Of a DNA stretch of 64,000 nt, positions 1 to 10,299 are shown in pieces. Within the stretch, counting starts at the first letter, position 1, and the number at the start of each line of letters is the position of its first letter. A program made the position numbers and the translations under genes. Below the pieces are notes generated by a model. The model was given only the letters and a program-made list of their open reading frames with translations. It did not search any database and was not told where the DNA came from. Source of the DNA: CBDATW01 sp965200605 (GTDB lineage: Bacteria; Bacillota_I; Bacilli_A; CBDATW01); contig CBDATW010000002.1 of NCBI GenBank assembly GCA_965200605.1, positions 124,001-188,000 of the forward strand, read 5' to 3'.

Positions 1-36
1 ATTTAATACTCCATTATAAAAATTTTCTTTTGCCAT
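1..36 (-). CDS. 5' end of an unidentified gene (partial)
   Basis: Only the first 12 codons lie in the window (MAKENFYNGVLN). The ATG at 36-34 is preceded on the minus strand by AAGGAT, a plausible ribosome binding site, and the gene diverges from the photolyase. The residues are too few for identification. The call rests on the start codon and the binding site only. Confidence 0.4.
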   Translation of the reverse strand, partial: MAKENFYNGVLN

Positions 37-105
37 ACTAATCCTTAAAAATATTTTATCACAATAATATAAACTAAATAAGATATTATTTTTGTAAAAT
101 TATTA

Positions 106-117
106 TATAATAAATAT
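106..117 (+). promoter_or_regulatory. -10 box TATAAT placed for a leaderless phrB mRNA
   Basis: TATAAT occupies 106-111 and is followed by exactly six bases and then the ATG at 118. A start point about seven bases after the -10 box would fall on the A of the ATG. There is no Shine-Dalgarno sequence. The same arrangement occurs at four other genes in this window. Confidence 0.5.
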
Positions 118-1383
118 ATGAATATATTTATTTTTCATCGTGATTTAAGATTAAAAGATAATAAGGGGTTAATTGAGCTTGCAAAAGAAAAAGAACCTAT
201 ATATCTGTTTTTTATATTTAGTAAAAAGCAATTAGAAAAAAATAAATATTTTTCTTCTTTTGCTTTTAATTATATGCTTAATTGTTTAAATGAACTATCT
301 AAAAAAGTGCAAATAAATTTCTTTTTAGCAGATAATGAATTGTCGCTTATTAAATCAATTAATAAAAAGATTAAGAAAATCTATACAAATAGAGATTATA
401 CACATTTTGCTAAAAATAGATCTTTAAAATTAGCAGATTATTGTCAAAAAAATAATATTGAATACAAAGAATTTGATGATTATTTATTATTTAACAAAAA
501 TGACAATAGTGCTAAAGTTTTTACTTTTTTTTGACAAAAAACCATTACCAAATTAAAAAATGTTAAATTTGAATTTATTAGTCCAAAATTTCAAGCATTA
601 AGTTTTAAAAATCAATATTCAATTGATTTGAATAAATTTGTAATTAACAAAACACCATTTCCCCACAAACCTAGTGAGGTTATTTTAGCTATTAAAAATA
701 TTGACAAAGATTATAAAGAAAATAGAGATTTTTTAGAATTAGATGCCTCATCTAAGATTTCTTGTGCTATTAAGTTTGGAATTATTTCAATAAGAGAAGC
801 TATTACCTATTCTCTTTTAAATCAGGATATTGAAAATGAATATACTAAACAAATAATATGAAGAGAATTTTTCTATCATTCTTATCTTCAATCTCTTGAA
901 TACAGACCTTCTTTACAAAACACTCTTTTAACTAGATTTGAAAAATTCCCATATATAAATGATAAAAATCTTTTTGATAAATGGAGTAAAGGAGAAACTG
1001 GTTTTGAAGTTGTAGATGCTGCTATGGTTGAATTAAACACTACTGGATATATGCATAATCGGGCTAGAATGATTGCTGCATCATTTTTAACAAAGAATTT
1101 ATTAATTGATTGAAGGTGAGGCGAAATATACTTTGCTTCTAAATTAATTGACTATGATCCAATAGTTAATAATGCTTCATGACAATGAGTAGCTGGTTGC
1201 GGCTTTGAGTCTAATCCCTTTTATCGAATTTTTAATCCTTATCTTCAAGAACAAAAATTTGATCCCAATAGAAAATATATCACCAAATGATTAGGCAATA
1301 GAGATCCTATTAACCCAATTATTGATTATAAAAAGTCAAGAGCTAGAGCCTTAGATATTTTTAAAGCATATTTTAAAAAATAA
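118..1383 (+). CDS. phrB: Deoxyribodipyrimidine photolyase
   Basis: This 421-residue protein is a cryptochrome/photolyase family member that would repair UV-induced pyrimidine dimers in DNA using blue light and FADH. The N terminus has the antenna-binding Rossmann start (IFIFHRDLRLKDN). The C-terminal FAD-binding region carries WSKGETGFEVVDAAM at about residue 289, then GYMHNRARMI, the DWRWGE segment and NNASWQW, all typical of class I CPD photolyases. Several in-frame TGA codons fall on conserved tryptophans, including ones in DWRWGE and ASWQW, which fixes genetic code 4. The gene stands alone, diverges from the partial gene at the window start and converges on tRNA-Arg. Photolyase is uncommon in Mollicutes. 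The length is slightly below the usual 450-470. Confidence 0.93.
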
Positions 1384-1416
1384 AAAAACACCTAAAAGAT
1401 GTTTTACATTGCAAAA

Positions 1417-1492
1417 TGGCGATCCAGGTAGGATTCGAACCTACGGCCTACTGCTTAGAAGGCAGTTGCTCTATCCACTGAGCTACTGGACC
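1417..1492 (-). tRNA. tRNA-Arg (anticodon UCU)
   Basis: The minus strand folds into a complete cloverleaf. The acceptor arms are GGTCCAG and CTGGATC with one G-U pair. The D arm contains AGCTCAGTGGATAGAGC, the anticodon stem ACTGC/GCAGT encloses loop CTTCTAA with anticodon TCT, and the T arm has GGTTCGAATCC. The CCA tail is encoded at 1419-1417. It reads AGA (and possibly AGG) arginine codons, the dominant arginine codons in this genome. Confidence 0.96.
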
Positions 1493-1593
1493 ATTGTTTT
1501 AATATTATAAAACATTTTGTTAAATAATTAAATATTTATTTTCCTAAAAAAATAAAATAATCATTATAATATTACTATAGGAGATTTATTTTT

Positions 1594-2413
1594 ATGAAAA
1601 AGACTTTTATTTTTGATATTGATGGAACACTTTATACAAATAATTGAGATATTCATCCCAAATCTATGGCAGCTATTAAAAAATTAGTAAATGATGGTCA
1701 TCAATTTATTCTTGCATCAGGAAGACCAATTGAGTCACTTAAAAACATCAGTAAAGAAATGCTACCAGTTGACCCCATATATTTAATTGGCTCAAATGGA
1801 ATGACAGTGTGGGATTATAAAAGTAAACAAGTTGTAAAAACTAGTACAGTTCCTCAAGATTTTATTAAAGAAATTTTAAAAATACCTGATGTAATTAATT
1901 CAAAATTAATAATTCAAAGACCAGGAAAAAACCCTTACCTATAATTTTAGTGATAAGAATCATGCTTTAATAAAAAAGCTAAATATGGGAGGCAGCACAC
2001 CTGTTAGTTTAAAAGAGATGGGCGAGATTGATAATGCTGCTCTATTTACACTTTTTGAATGAAGAGATGATGGTCTTTGATCTAAACATGAAAGTTGATT
2101 TAATAAGTTAGCTAATAAATATAATCTTCAAATATTAAAAATGGTTGTTCATGACTTCATTGACATTTTACCAAAAGGGGCATCTAAAGCTGATGCTTTA
2201 AAATGAATTGAATCAAAGGGATTTATTAACAAAAATAATTCTTATGTATTTGGCGATGGAATTAATGATATTGAAATGCTAGAATGAGCTAATTATAGTT
2301 ATGCTATGGCAAATTCACTTGACATTACAAAATCTGCAGCAAAAGAAGTTATTGGTTCCAATGATGATCCAGTAATTGGACAAAAAGTAATGGAAATTCT
2401 TGAAGGTAAATAA
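1594..2413 (+). CDS. Cof-type HAD phosphatase, +1 frameshift
   Basis: The product resembles Cof/YidA-like HAD-superfamily sugar-phosphate phosphatases of about 272 residues. Motif I is FDIDGT with the nucleophile Asp8 and Asp10, and the C-terminal motif IV is FGDGINDIEML. The start at 1594 has a TAGGAG binding site and an upstream TATAAT. Frame 1 ends at TAA 1942-1944, but the second half of the protein continues one base later from about 1930 to TAA 2411-2413. Removing one A from the run of six at 1926-1931 gives an uninterrupted protein (GKTLTYNFSDKN). This is either a recent inactivating insertion or a homopolymer sequencing error. The substrate is unknown. A second intact paralogue lies at 44425. 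Confidence 0.82.
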
Positions 2414-2449
2414 AATTTAAAACTAATATCATATAATAGTTAAAAAATC

Positions 2450-4009
2450 TTATTTTTTTATAATATCTTTTTTACGCTTTAATTGATGATATCCAATTGC
2501 AACAGTATGAACTTTTTCTTGCATCTCTTGTAATAATTTTTTAAATATTAAATCTTTAATCAATGTTCTTTTGCCATTTTGAAGCATAATATATTTAGAT
2601 TTATGTTTGTCATCTTTTATTAAACCTATGACTTTAGTTTCAATATCTAATTTATAAAGAACTCTTAAAACCGAATTAATTTGTCCTTTGCCACCATCAA
2701 CAATTATTAAATCAGGAATTTCTCTATTATTTTTAAATCTTTTTTCAATCATTAAATTCATTGCCTTTGTATCATTGGCTTTGATAATTGATGAAAGATC
2801 ATATTTTCTTGTTTTACTTGAAATATATTTTCCATATTCATATTCTACTTTGGCTCCTACATAGTTTTTACCAAAAGTATGTGATGCATCATATATTTCT
2901 AAATTAACTAAATTCTTTACGCCAACAAAATTGGCCAAATCATTTCAAGAAGAAATAAACTCTTCTTTTTTATTTTGTGATTTAATAACTGAATTTATTA
3001 ATTCAGATGCATTTTGATTTGCTAAATTTAATAAATTCTTTTTTTCACCTATCTTAGGGACTTTAAATTGAGTTTCAAAAATACTATTGTATTTTTCCTC
3101 AATATTAATAGTTAAATAAATATAATTTGGACTTGGATTTGATTGATAATATGAGATTATAAAGTTTTTAAAAGCTTCTAATTTATTTCCAATTACATCA
3201 TATCTTTTAGAAAAAGTATTAACAATTTTACCAATTCTGACATGGATTATAAAAACAGCCAAAGTATTTTCTATGTGTTTAAATCCAATATAATCTCCAT
3301 TTTCCAAACTTTTTGAAAATATGCTTTGTTTTTCAGTAAAAATATCTAATCTACTTAAAATATCTTTATATTTTTGAGCTGATTCATATTCTTCTTTTTG
3401 AGAAAATTTTTCCATTTTACTTTGAGCAAATTCTTTTAATGCTCTACCTTTGCCTTTAAAGAATGTAATTATCTCTTTTTTAGCTTTTTTATTATATTTT
3501 TCTTTCTCTTTTCCTTTTAAATGAAGGCATTGTTCAAGCTGATAATAAACACAACGAGATTGAGCTTTTTTACATTTTTTCAATTTATACAATTCTTCAA
3601 TTGCTCTTGTTGTTAAAAATGGTTTTGAACCAGCTGGAAAAGGGCCAAAACAATTTTTTAATCTGGCTTGCTTTGATCTTCTGGCTTCAACTTTTAAATC
3701 TCCATTTTTGTCAATTATGCAAATATATGGATATGACTTATCATCTTTAAAAATGATATTAAATTTAGGTTTGTGAGTTTTAATTAAATTGATTTCTAAC
3801 AAAAGAGCTTCATTTTCACTTTTAGTTAAAATATATTCTACATCAAAAATAAGTGATTTAAAATATTCACTTTTATGGGAACCAGTTTTAAAATATTGTT
3901 TTACCCTAGATTTGATGTTTTTTGCCTTACCAATATAAATAATATCTTTTCTTTTATTCAAAAACTTATAAATACCAACTTTGGCAGGTAGTTTATTTAA
4001 ATCAACCAT
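2450..4009 (-). CDS. uvrC: UvrABC excinuclease subunit C, lacking the HhH domain
   Basis: UvrC makes the dual incisions around DNA damage in nucleotide excision repair. The 519-residue protein has the GIY-YIG domain (VGIYKF at about residue 12, then IIYIGKAKNIKSRVKQYF), a central UVR helix-pair region, and the RNase H-like domain (EIYDASHTFGKNYVGA, LIIVDGGKGQINSV). It stops soon after VHTVAIGYHQLKRKKD, where other UvrC proteins (about 590-610 residues) continue into a helix-hairpin-helix domain. Only about 36 bases separate its stop from the HAD gene, so the domain is not hidden in another frame. One TGA tryptophan lies at 2939-2941. The start ATG has no Shine-Dalgarno but has TATAAT six bases upstream. 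Confidence 0.93.
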
Positions 4010-4021
4010 AATTTTATTATA
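4010..4021 (-). promoter_or_regulatory. -10 box TATAAT placed for a leaderless uvrC mRNA
   Basis: On the minus strand TATAAT lies at 4021-4016, followed by six bases and the uvrC ATG at 4009. No ribosome binding site is present. The geometry matches phrB, the GIY-YIG-like gene, rimM and murR. Confidence 0.45.
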
Positions 4022-4026
4022 CTAAA

Positions 4027-4056
4027 TAAAAATGAAGCAATGCCTCATTATTTTTA
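4027..4056 (-). terminator. Hairpin after the small unknown gene
   Basis: An imperfect inverted repeat spans this interval, with outer arms TAAAAAT and ATTTTTA and an inner part around GAAGCA/TGCCTC. It overlaps the stop codon of the gene ending at 4054 and precedes the uvrC promoter, as expected of a transcription end. Confidence 0.5.
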
Positions 4057-4314
4057 ATGTTTTACAAGATATATTGCAAATCGCTTTGCTTCAGCCCAAT
4101 CTTTATCAGTTTTTAACCCATTTCAGTATTTATTTGATGTGTTTTTAAACTTAAGTTGGCCATCTTCATAACGGACTAACAATGTGAAATCAGCACATTT
4201 AACTTTAAATTTTGCTTTTTTTAAATTGAATTTCTCTATAGCTTTTTTTAATTCTAATTTTAGTTGTTTAATGTTTTTAACAATTAACTCTTCTTTAATT
4301 AATTTTTGCTTCAT
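4054..4314 (-). CDS. Small hypothetical protein
   Basis: The 86-residue product is not recognised. It is lysine-rich with a predicted helical first half (KNIKQLKLELKKAIEKFNLKKAKF), followed by a short beta-like segment (DFTLLVRYEDGQLKFKN) and a C terminus with two TGA tryptophans ending IYLVKH. The ATG at 4314 is preceded by AAGGAGC. The segments containing NGLKTDKDWAEAKRFAIYL look like part of a small folded domain. It has no signal peptide or membrane segment. It lies between uvrC and the GIY-YIG-like gene, all on the minus strand. Confidence 0.7.
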
Positions 4315-4363
4315 AAAAAAGCTCCTTATAATTTCAATATATCAAAGATTATTATCTTGTCAA

Positions 4364-5005
4364 TTATTTTATTGCATCAAAAAAGTTTTTTCATTCTGTT
4401 TTAAAGTAATTTTTTTCATCTTTGATGTATCCTCGATCAAGTAAAATAAAAGCATTGGTTGGATTTTTAAATCATTTTTTAATATTGATATGATTTTGAT
4501 CATGGGTAGCAAAAAATTTTATTATCCTTTTTTCTTGAGCTATTCATTTTTCTTTTAAATCTTCAATTTCACCTTCTTTATTATGCATTGTTGCTTCAAC
4601 AAATTTTTCAAGATATTTAAAAGTTGTATTAAAACCATATTTTTCACACTGAAAATGTTCAATGTATTTTTGTTCAATTTCATCTGCTAATGAAATATCT
4701 TTGATTTCTTCTAAAATTTCTCATTTAATATCTTTTTGTTTTAAATTGTGATATTTAACTATTAAAAAAATTGCAAATCTAAAAAACATTTTATTTTTCT
4801 CAGGCATTGAATAATTAGCTAGCAATTCATTTGTTGTCTTTGAGAAATTAAAGTGTTTGGCAATTTCATTGCGATGCTCTTTTATATCGCCATAAATATT
4901 ATCTACAAGCGATACATAGCAAAATTCATGTTTACCCACTTTTACAAAAATTCTATAAATGCCAGAAATCTTATTGGATGGAGATTTATCTAATATACTT
5001 TTCAT
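4364..5005 (-). CDS. Divergent GIY-YIG-like protein
   Basis: The 213-residue protein starts near a block that resembles a GIY-YIG nuclease core. SGIYRIFV is followed about 11 residues later by CYVSLVDNIYGDIKEHR, which parallels the family pattern GIY...YIG...N...R..EH. YVS replaces YIG, so catalytic competence is doubtful. The rest is helical and charged with several TGA tryptophans (WEILEEI, EKWIAQEKR, IKKWFKN, TEWKNFF) and a late DRGYIKDE segment. Neighbouring uvrC is another GIY-YIG protein, but the two do not otherwise look alike. The start lacks a Shine-Dalgarno and has TATAAT six bases upstream. The function is unknown. Confidence 0.6.
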
Positions 5006-5017
5006 ATATTTATTATA
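5006..5017 (-). promoter_or_regulatory. -10 box TATAAT placed for a leaderless mRNA
   Basis: TATAAT at 5017-5012 on the minus strand, then AAATAT, then the ATG at 5005. The 15 bases are identical to those before phrB (TATAATAAATATATG). Confidence 0.5.
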
Positions 5018-5050
5018 AACAAATTAAATAATATAATTTTTATTTTTTCA

Positions 5051-7222
5051 TTATTGAATTAAGACATTTCTTGGTTTAGATCCTTTAGCTGGACCAACAA
5101 CACCTTGTGCTTCAAGGGCATCAATTATTCTAGCTGCTCTACCATATCCAATTGAAAATCTTCTCATTAGAAGAGATGAACTAGCTTTTTGCGTTTCAAT
5201 AACATGCCTTTTAATCTCATCATATAAAGGGTCACTTGTTGCACTGGCTGAATTTTCACCAGAAGCATTAGCTGCATATTTTTCTTTTAAATTAACATAT
5301 TGCTCTGCATATTCTGGAGTTGCTTGTTTTTTAGCTTCACTAACAATTGCTTCAAGTTCATCATCATCAATAAATGCTCCTTGATAACGATCAATTGCAG
5401 AACCAGCACTCTTAACTAACATATCTCCTTTTCCAAGAAGTTTTTCTGCCCCTATTGAATCAAGAATTGTTCTTGAATCAATTGATGTAGCAACAGCAAA
5501 TGAAATACGAGTAGGAATGTTTGATTTAATTAATCCAGTAACAACATCAGTTGAAGGCCTTTGTGTAGCAAGTACTAAGTGAATTCCAGCTGCTCTAGCT
5601 TTTTGAGTAATTCTGGCAATTGAGGTTTCTACTTCTTTTGAAGCCACCATCATTAAATCAGCTAATTCATCAATTACAATTACAATATATGGTAGCCTAT
5701 CAGCTTTTTTAACTTTTCTATTGTAATCTTCAATATTTCTAACACCCATTTGTGAAAGCATTTTATAACGTTGCTCCATATCTTCTACTGCTTGGGCAAG
5801 TCCGTAAGTTGCTTCTTGAGGATTTGTAATAATTGGGGCAAGTAAATGAGGGATTCCTCTAAATGGTGTAAATTCTACCATTTTTGGATCAACAAGCAGT
5901 AACCTAACTTCATCAGGTTTAGCATGAAGAATAATTGAGGCAAGAATTGTGTTAATACATACTGATTTACCAGAACCTGTAGCACCAGCAACTAACATAT
6001 GAGGTGTTTTATTAATTTCAAGTCATGATGGTTTTCCTTCAATATCTTTACCTAAGGCACATGAAAGAGGATTTTTTCTTTGCTCTACTGGTTGTGATTT
6101 AACAACTGATTTAAAATCAACAAGTGATGGATATCTATTTGGTATCTCAATACCAATTAAGGCTTTTCCAGGAATTGGCGCCTGAATTCTAATAGATCTT
6201 GCTTGAAGCTGCATTTTAATGTTATCTTCAATAGCCGTTATTCTTGAAACCTTAATATCAGATGGTATTTTGAATTCATATCTTGTAACTGAGGGTCCAA
6301 CAATAATGTTGACAATTTCAATTGGAATATTAAATTCTTTCATAACTAATACTAAAGGTTCTTGAATACTTTTTGCTTGTTCTTTGTTTTTCTCTACTTT
6401 TTTATCTACCTCAGTTGTTTTTAATAGTTCTTTTGAAGGCAATTTATAGTTTATAGTGGATTTAGGACTAGAAGCTTTTTTTGGATATTCTCCTGGTTTA
6501 ATAGTTGCAGAATTATGATTTACAACAAAATCATCATTATCATTTTTTTCTTCATCATTCATCAAATCAAAAACTGAATTAACTTTTGTTGAACTAGATG
6601 AAGCCTTAGATTCTACAATTTTTTCTGCCTGTTCTTCAATAGCGTCTAATTCTGCCGATGACATTACAACATCACTATTTGAAGATTGTGAAGTTTCTTT
6701 TTTAATAGTGATTTTTTGTCCTTTACCAGTTACTTCTTGGATAAAATTAACCATGTAGGCAAATAATGTAAATGGTTTTTTATAAATAAAAAGTGAAGCT
6801 GAAGCAACATAAAGTAATAATGAAATTAAAATTCACACTCACCTTTCATTAATGAAAGCTTGAGTAATTTTATCAATAGCTACACCTAATAATCCAGCTT
6901 TTTGATCAAATATTATTGTCGATGCAATAAAAAATAAAAAGACAGAAGATAGTTTTGAGATAATTGCTCTATGCACTTTTCTTCTAATAAATTCCATTGT
7001 AGCAAGATATATTATAAAGATAAAAGTAGGTCTAGCTCAAAATCCTAATAATTGAGTAAGTCATAGATTTGGATTAAATGAAAAATTAAAAATAGAAAAT
7101 TTTATTTTAGCAATCCCTAAAATACAAAAAATAATTATAGCACCAGAAATAATAAATGTCTCATAGCCAATAAAATTTTTTTTCTCTGTTTTTAATTTAT
7201 TTTCAAATTTAAATTTTTTCAT
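5051..7222 (-). CDS. ftsK: DNA translocase FtsK/SpoIIIE
   Basis: FtsK pumps chromosomal DNA through the division site. The 723-residue protein has an N-terminal region of about four hydrophobic segments (residues about 18-175), an acidic and serine-rich linker, the alpha/beta domain (VTRYEFKIPSDIKVSRI), the RecA-like motor with Walker A GATGSGKSV at about residue 413 and Walker B IVIVIDELADL, and a C-terminal winged-helix gamma domain (RRFSIGYGRAARIIDALE). The start at 7222 follows GAGGTAAT, which overlaps the stop of the RNase J gene four bases upstream. Tryptophans in the membrane region are TGA codons, so the N-terminal part is invisible under the standard code. Confidence 0.95.
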
Positions 7223-7226
7223 TATA

Positions 7227-8891
7227 TTACCTCACTTCAATGATAACTGGAACTACAGCAGGTTCTTTTTCAAGTTTTCTTCTACATAAGTTTGTTATCT
7301 TTTTTCTAATGATTTGTTTTGCTTCTCTTATATCAAATGTTTTAGCATCTTTTTTATTACTTGGCAATGTTTCTTCTACAACTTGTGTTAATTTTTCATC
7401 AATTAATTTAATATATTCTGGGTTTTCTGTAAGGCCAACTAATTCAGTGCTAGGTTTAGAAATTAATTCTTTACTATAGGCATTAATCATAATTCCAATA
7501 AAAATAGCCCCACTATCTCCCATTTTAATTCTTTCATTTAAAATTGAATTTCCAATATCTCCAATTCCAAATCCATCAACAATACTATCAACGATTGCAA
7601 TTCTTCCTTTAATTTTAGAAAGCTTTTCTTTACCAATTGATAATTTTTCACCATTATCAATTAGGGTTGTGTTTTTTTCTTTAATATCTAATTCTTTTGC
7701 AAATTCATTTAAAGCTGTAATATCTCTATACTCACCTTTAATAGCAATTAAATTAGTAGGTCTAAATGTTTCAACAAGATATTTTACATCTTCTTTAAAA
7801 GGAGTTGCACCCTTTACTTTTGAACTTTCAACATATTGTGCACGAATTCCAAATTTATAAAAATCATCAATTAATTTATAATAATAAGTTTCAGCTCCCG
7901 GAATTGGTCAGGCACTAATATAAACATCCATATCTTTACTTAATTCCACAAATTTGTCTTCTTTTTTAACAATATTTGATAACAATCGATAAAGATTATA
8001 TGATGAGTGGCATGCAAAAATAACATAATCATCATAATGATTTATTTTAGTAAAAGAAATAAGGGATTTTTCTGGTAAATTAATAAAACCATTGGCATTT
8101 AAATACTTTAGAGTTTCGTTTAATGCTCTTCCATAAATGACAACTTTTTTACCTTTTGTTACTGTATGCTCAATCATTTGTTGAATTGATTTAATATCAG
8201 AATAAAAAGCTCCAACTAATAACTTTTGCCTTTGATTTTCCCTAAAAGATTTTTTAAAACCTTCAATAACTCCGCTATTACCTTCTGTTGAAAAGCCATC
8301 ATTTCGGTTTCCTGAAGCCTCAGAAATTAAAGCTATTGTTTTAGCCTCATTTGCAATACTTTCAATTTTACCAAAGTCAGTTGCATAAAGTTCAAGAGGT
8401 TCATTTGGGTGCATTTGATAATTCACTGCATAGATAATTTGTTGATTATCTTTAACTAGGGCATATCCTGTTGAATCAGGGAAATGAGATCCTAATCTAA
8501 AAGGTTTAATAGTTACTTGTCCAATTTCTAGTGGTTTATCTATCACTGACATATTGTAATTTGCAACTTTCATTTTTCGCAGTTCATTTTCTAAGATAGC
8601 ATATGTACCTTTTGAGGCAAAAATTTCTATTTCTGGTATTTTTCTAACTAGATAAGAAATAGAACCAATATTGTCTGGATGACCATTTGAAATTAATATT
8701 CCTTTAATATTTTCTTTTTTTTCTATTAAATAATCAAAATTAGGAATTATTAAATCAACTCCAAAATTTTGAAAAGATGGATTTTTCATCCCACTATCTA
8801 ATATAAAAATTTCTTTATCTATTTCAAGTATATAAAGGTTTTTACCTTTTTCATCCATTCCCCCAATAGGTATGAATTTAATATCTTTCAT
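7227..8891 (-). CDS. rnj: Ribonuclease J family protein with degenerate metal site
   Basis: RNase J proteins are metallo-beta-lactamase/beta-CASP enzymes for 5' exonucleolytic and endonucleolytic mRNA and rRNA processing. The 554-residue length and overall order fit the family, including the C-terminal domain (KEPAVVPVIIEVR). The usual HxHxDH motif reads NGHPDN (residues 69-74), losing the first and last histidines. His136 (GSHFPDS) is kept. The TGDF aspartate position appears as AVNYQ near residue 157. The late beta-CASP histidine region reads ACHSSYNLY. This suggests a non-catalytic or weakly active J2-like partner of another RNase J elsewhere in the genome. The start has TAGGAGATAAA. It lies between rpsO and ftsK. 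Confidence 0.88.
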
Positions 8892-8956
8892 TTTATCTCC
8901 TATAAATATTTTAAATATTAAGTAATTATTTTGCTAATAAAATTATATCACATTAT

Positions 8957-8980
8957 TAAAAAACAATGATATGCATTGTT
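8957..8980 (-). terminator. Terminator after rpsO
   Basis: On the minus strand AACAATG, a five-base loop and CATTGTT are followed by a run of T. It lies just after the rpsO stop codon and before the RNase J gene. Confidence 0.6.
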
Positions 8981-8984
8981 CATT

Positions 8985-9254
8985 TTATTTTCTAAGGCCT
9001 AAAGCTTTGATTATTTTTCTATATTTAATAACATCTTTTTTGGCTAAATATCTAAGTAGAGATTTTCTTTTATTAACTTTTGCTAAAAGTCCTCTACGTG
9101 AATGAACATCTTTTTTGTGTTCTTTCATATGCCCTGTTAAAAGCTTGATATCTTCTGTTAAAATAGCAATTTGAGCTTCAATTGATCCTGTATCATTTGC
9201 TGATTTACCAAATTTTTTAAACAATTCTGATTTTTTTTCTTTTGAAATAGCCAT
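8985..9254 (-). CDS. rpsO: 30S ribosomal protein S15
   Basis: S15 binds 16S rRNA helices early in assembly of the small-subunit platform. The 89 residues match the full family length. Hallmarks are FGKSANDTGSIEAQIAILTEDI, LTGHMKEHKKDVHSRRGL and the C-terminal RRGLLAKVNKRKSLLRYL. The start is supported by AAGGAAGGAT upstream. It is flanked by ribF upstream and RNase J downstream, as in Firmicutes. A TGTATAAT box in the 92-base leader on the minus strand suggests its own promoter. Confidence 0.98.
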   Translation of the reverse strand: MAISKEKKSELFKKFGKSANDTGSIEAQIAILTEDIKLLTGHMKEHKKDVHSRRGLLAKVNKRKSLLRYLAKKDVIKYRKIIKALGLRK

Positions 9255-9346
9255 ATTGGTCTATCCTTCCTTGAACATAACCAAGATATAATTAACATCA
9301 CATCCTAGTAATATTTGTATGTATTTTAATGCTTTTTAATTATACA

Positions 9347-10291
9347 CTATTCTAAATTGAAATGTTTTTTAACTTTATTTACATCAATTTGAATTTGTTT
9401 AGATAATTGCTTTGGTGAATCAAAAGTTTTTTCTTGTCTAATAAACTTAATAAATTCAATTTTAATTTCATGATTATATATTTGATCATCAAATTCAAAC
9501 ATAAAAACTTCAATTGCTTTTTGATTACGATCTTTAAATGTAGGCCTTGTTCCAACATTGGCAATCCCATGATAATAAATATTATCATGTTTAACTTTAA
9601 CTGCAAAAACTCCATTTAACAATATAGAAAAATCATCTTGGATATTAATGTTTGCCGTTTTAAAGCCTAATTCTCTACCGACCTTATGACCATGACTAAC
9701 AATTCCATAAACACAAAAATCTCTTCCTAATATTTTATTTACTTTATCTAAATTATTTAACTTTAAATGTTTTTTTAATTCAGTAGAAGATATTTTATTT
9801 TTACCAATTGTTTTTAATTGCTCAATTACTACCTGAATTTTTCCTTGAGAATATTTGTAAATATCAGCAGGTTTGCCAAGGCCCCCTTTACCAAATCTAA
9901 AATCTTTTCCACAAACAACTTTTTTAGCGCCAAGTTTCTTAATATAGTTATTTATAAAATCATTTGCAGAAGTATTTTTTAGATCCTCTTTGCTTAAATC
10001 TAAAATTATTAAATGTTCTACTCCCATTTCAGACAGAATTCTTTTTTTATCAGATATTCCAAAAACATTAGAATTTTGTAAATCATTTAAAATGTCTTGG
10101 GGTGATTTACTAAATGTTAAAACAGCAGATTCCATATTGTCTTTTTTGGCTTCTTGGAGCATTTTATTAATAATTTTTTGATGACCTAAATGTATTCCAT
10201 CAAAAAAACCAAGGGCTAAAACGATATCTCCTAGATTATTTATTTGATTAATTGCAATTTTATGAGTTTTCATACTTAAATATTTTACCAT
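9347..10291 (-). CDS. ribF: Bifunctional riboflavin kinase / FAD synthetase
   Basis: RibF makes FMN from riboflavin and FAD from FMN. The N-terminal nucleotidyltransferase half has ALGFFDGIHLGHQKII (H.GH motif), and VVCGKDFRFGKGGLGKP lies near residues 130-150. The C-terminal flavokinase half has GIVSHGHKVGRELGFKTANI and GIANVGTRPTFKDRN. The first ATG gives 314 residues. An internal ATG six codons later (MKTHKIAI) is equally possible, because neither has a strong binding site. It begins eight bases after the truB stop. FAD is also the cofactor of the photolyase in this window. Confidence 0.95.
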   Translation of the reverse strand: MVKYLSMKTHKIAINQINNLGDIVLALGFFDGIHLGHQKIINKMLQEAKKDNMESAVLTFSKSPQDILNDLQNSNVFGISDKKRILSEMGVEHLIILDLSKEDLKNTSANDFINNYIKKLGAKKVVCGKDFRFGKGGLGKPADIYKYSQGKIQVVIEQLKTIGKNKISSTELKKHLKLNNLDKVNKILGRDFCVYGIVSHGHKVGRELGFKTANINIQDDFSILLNGVFAVKVKHDNIYYHGIANVGTRPTFKDRNQKAIEVFMFEFDDQIYNHEIKIEFIKFIRQEKTFDSPKQLSKQIQIDVNKVKKHFNLE

Positions 10292-10299
10292 AGAGGCTT

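Noticed and set aside
118..861. phrB and many other genes look like strings of short pseudogene fragments
   Set aside because: The breaks are TGA codons at conserved tryptophan positions; under code 4 the genes are intact.
1384..1416. AAAACA/TGTTTT hairpin between phrB and tRNA-Arg
   Set aside because: Six A-T-rich pairs without a T run on the right side; not convincing as a terminator.
1926..1931. Programmed ribosomal frameshifting as a shared explanation for the four +1 shifts
   Set aside because: The four sites (HAD, EIICB, nanE, ftsY) share no slippery sequence, rare codon or structure that I can see.
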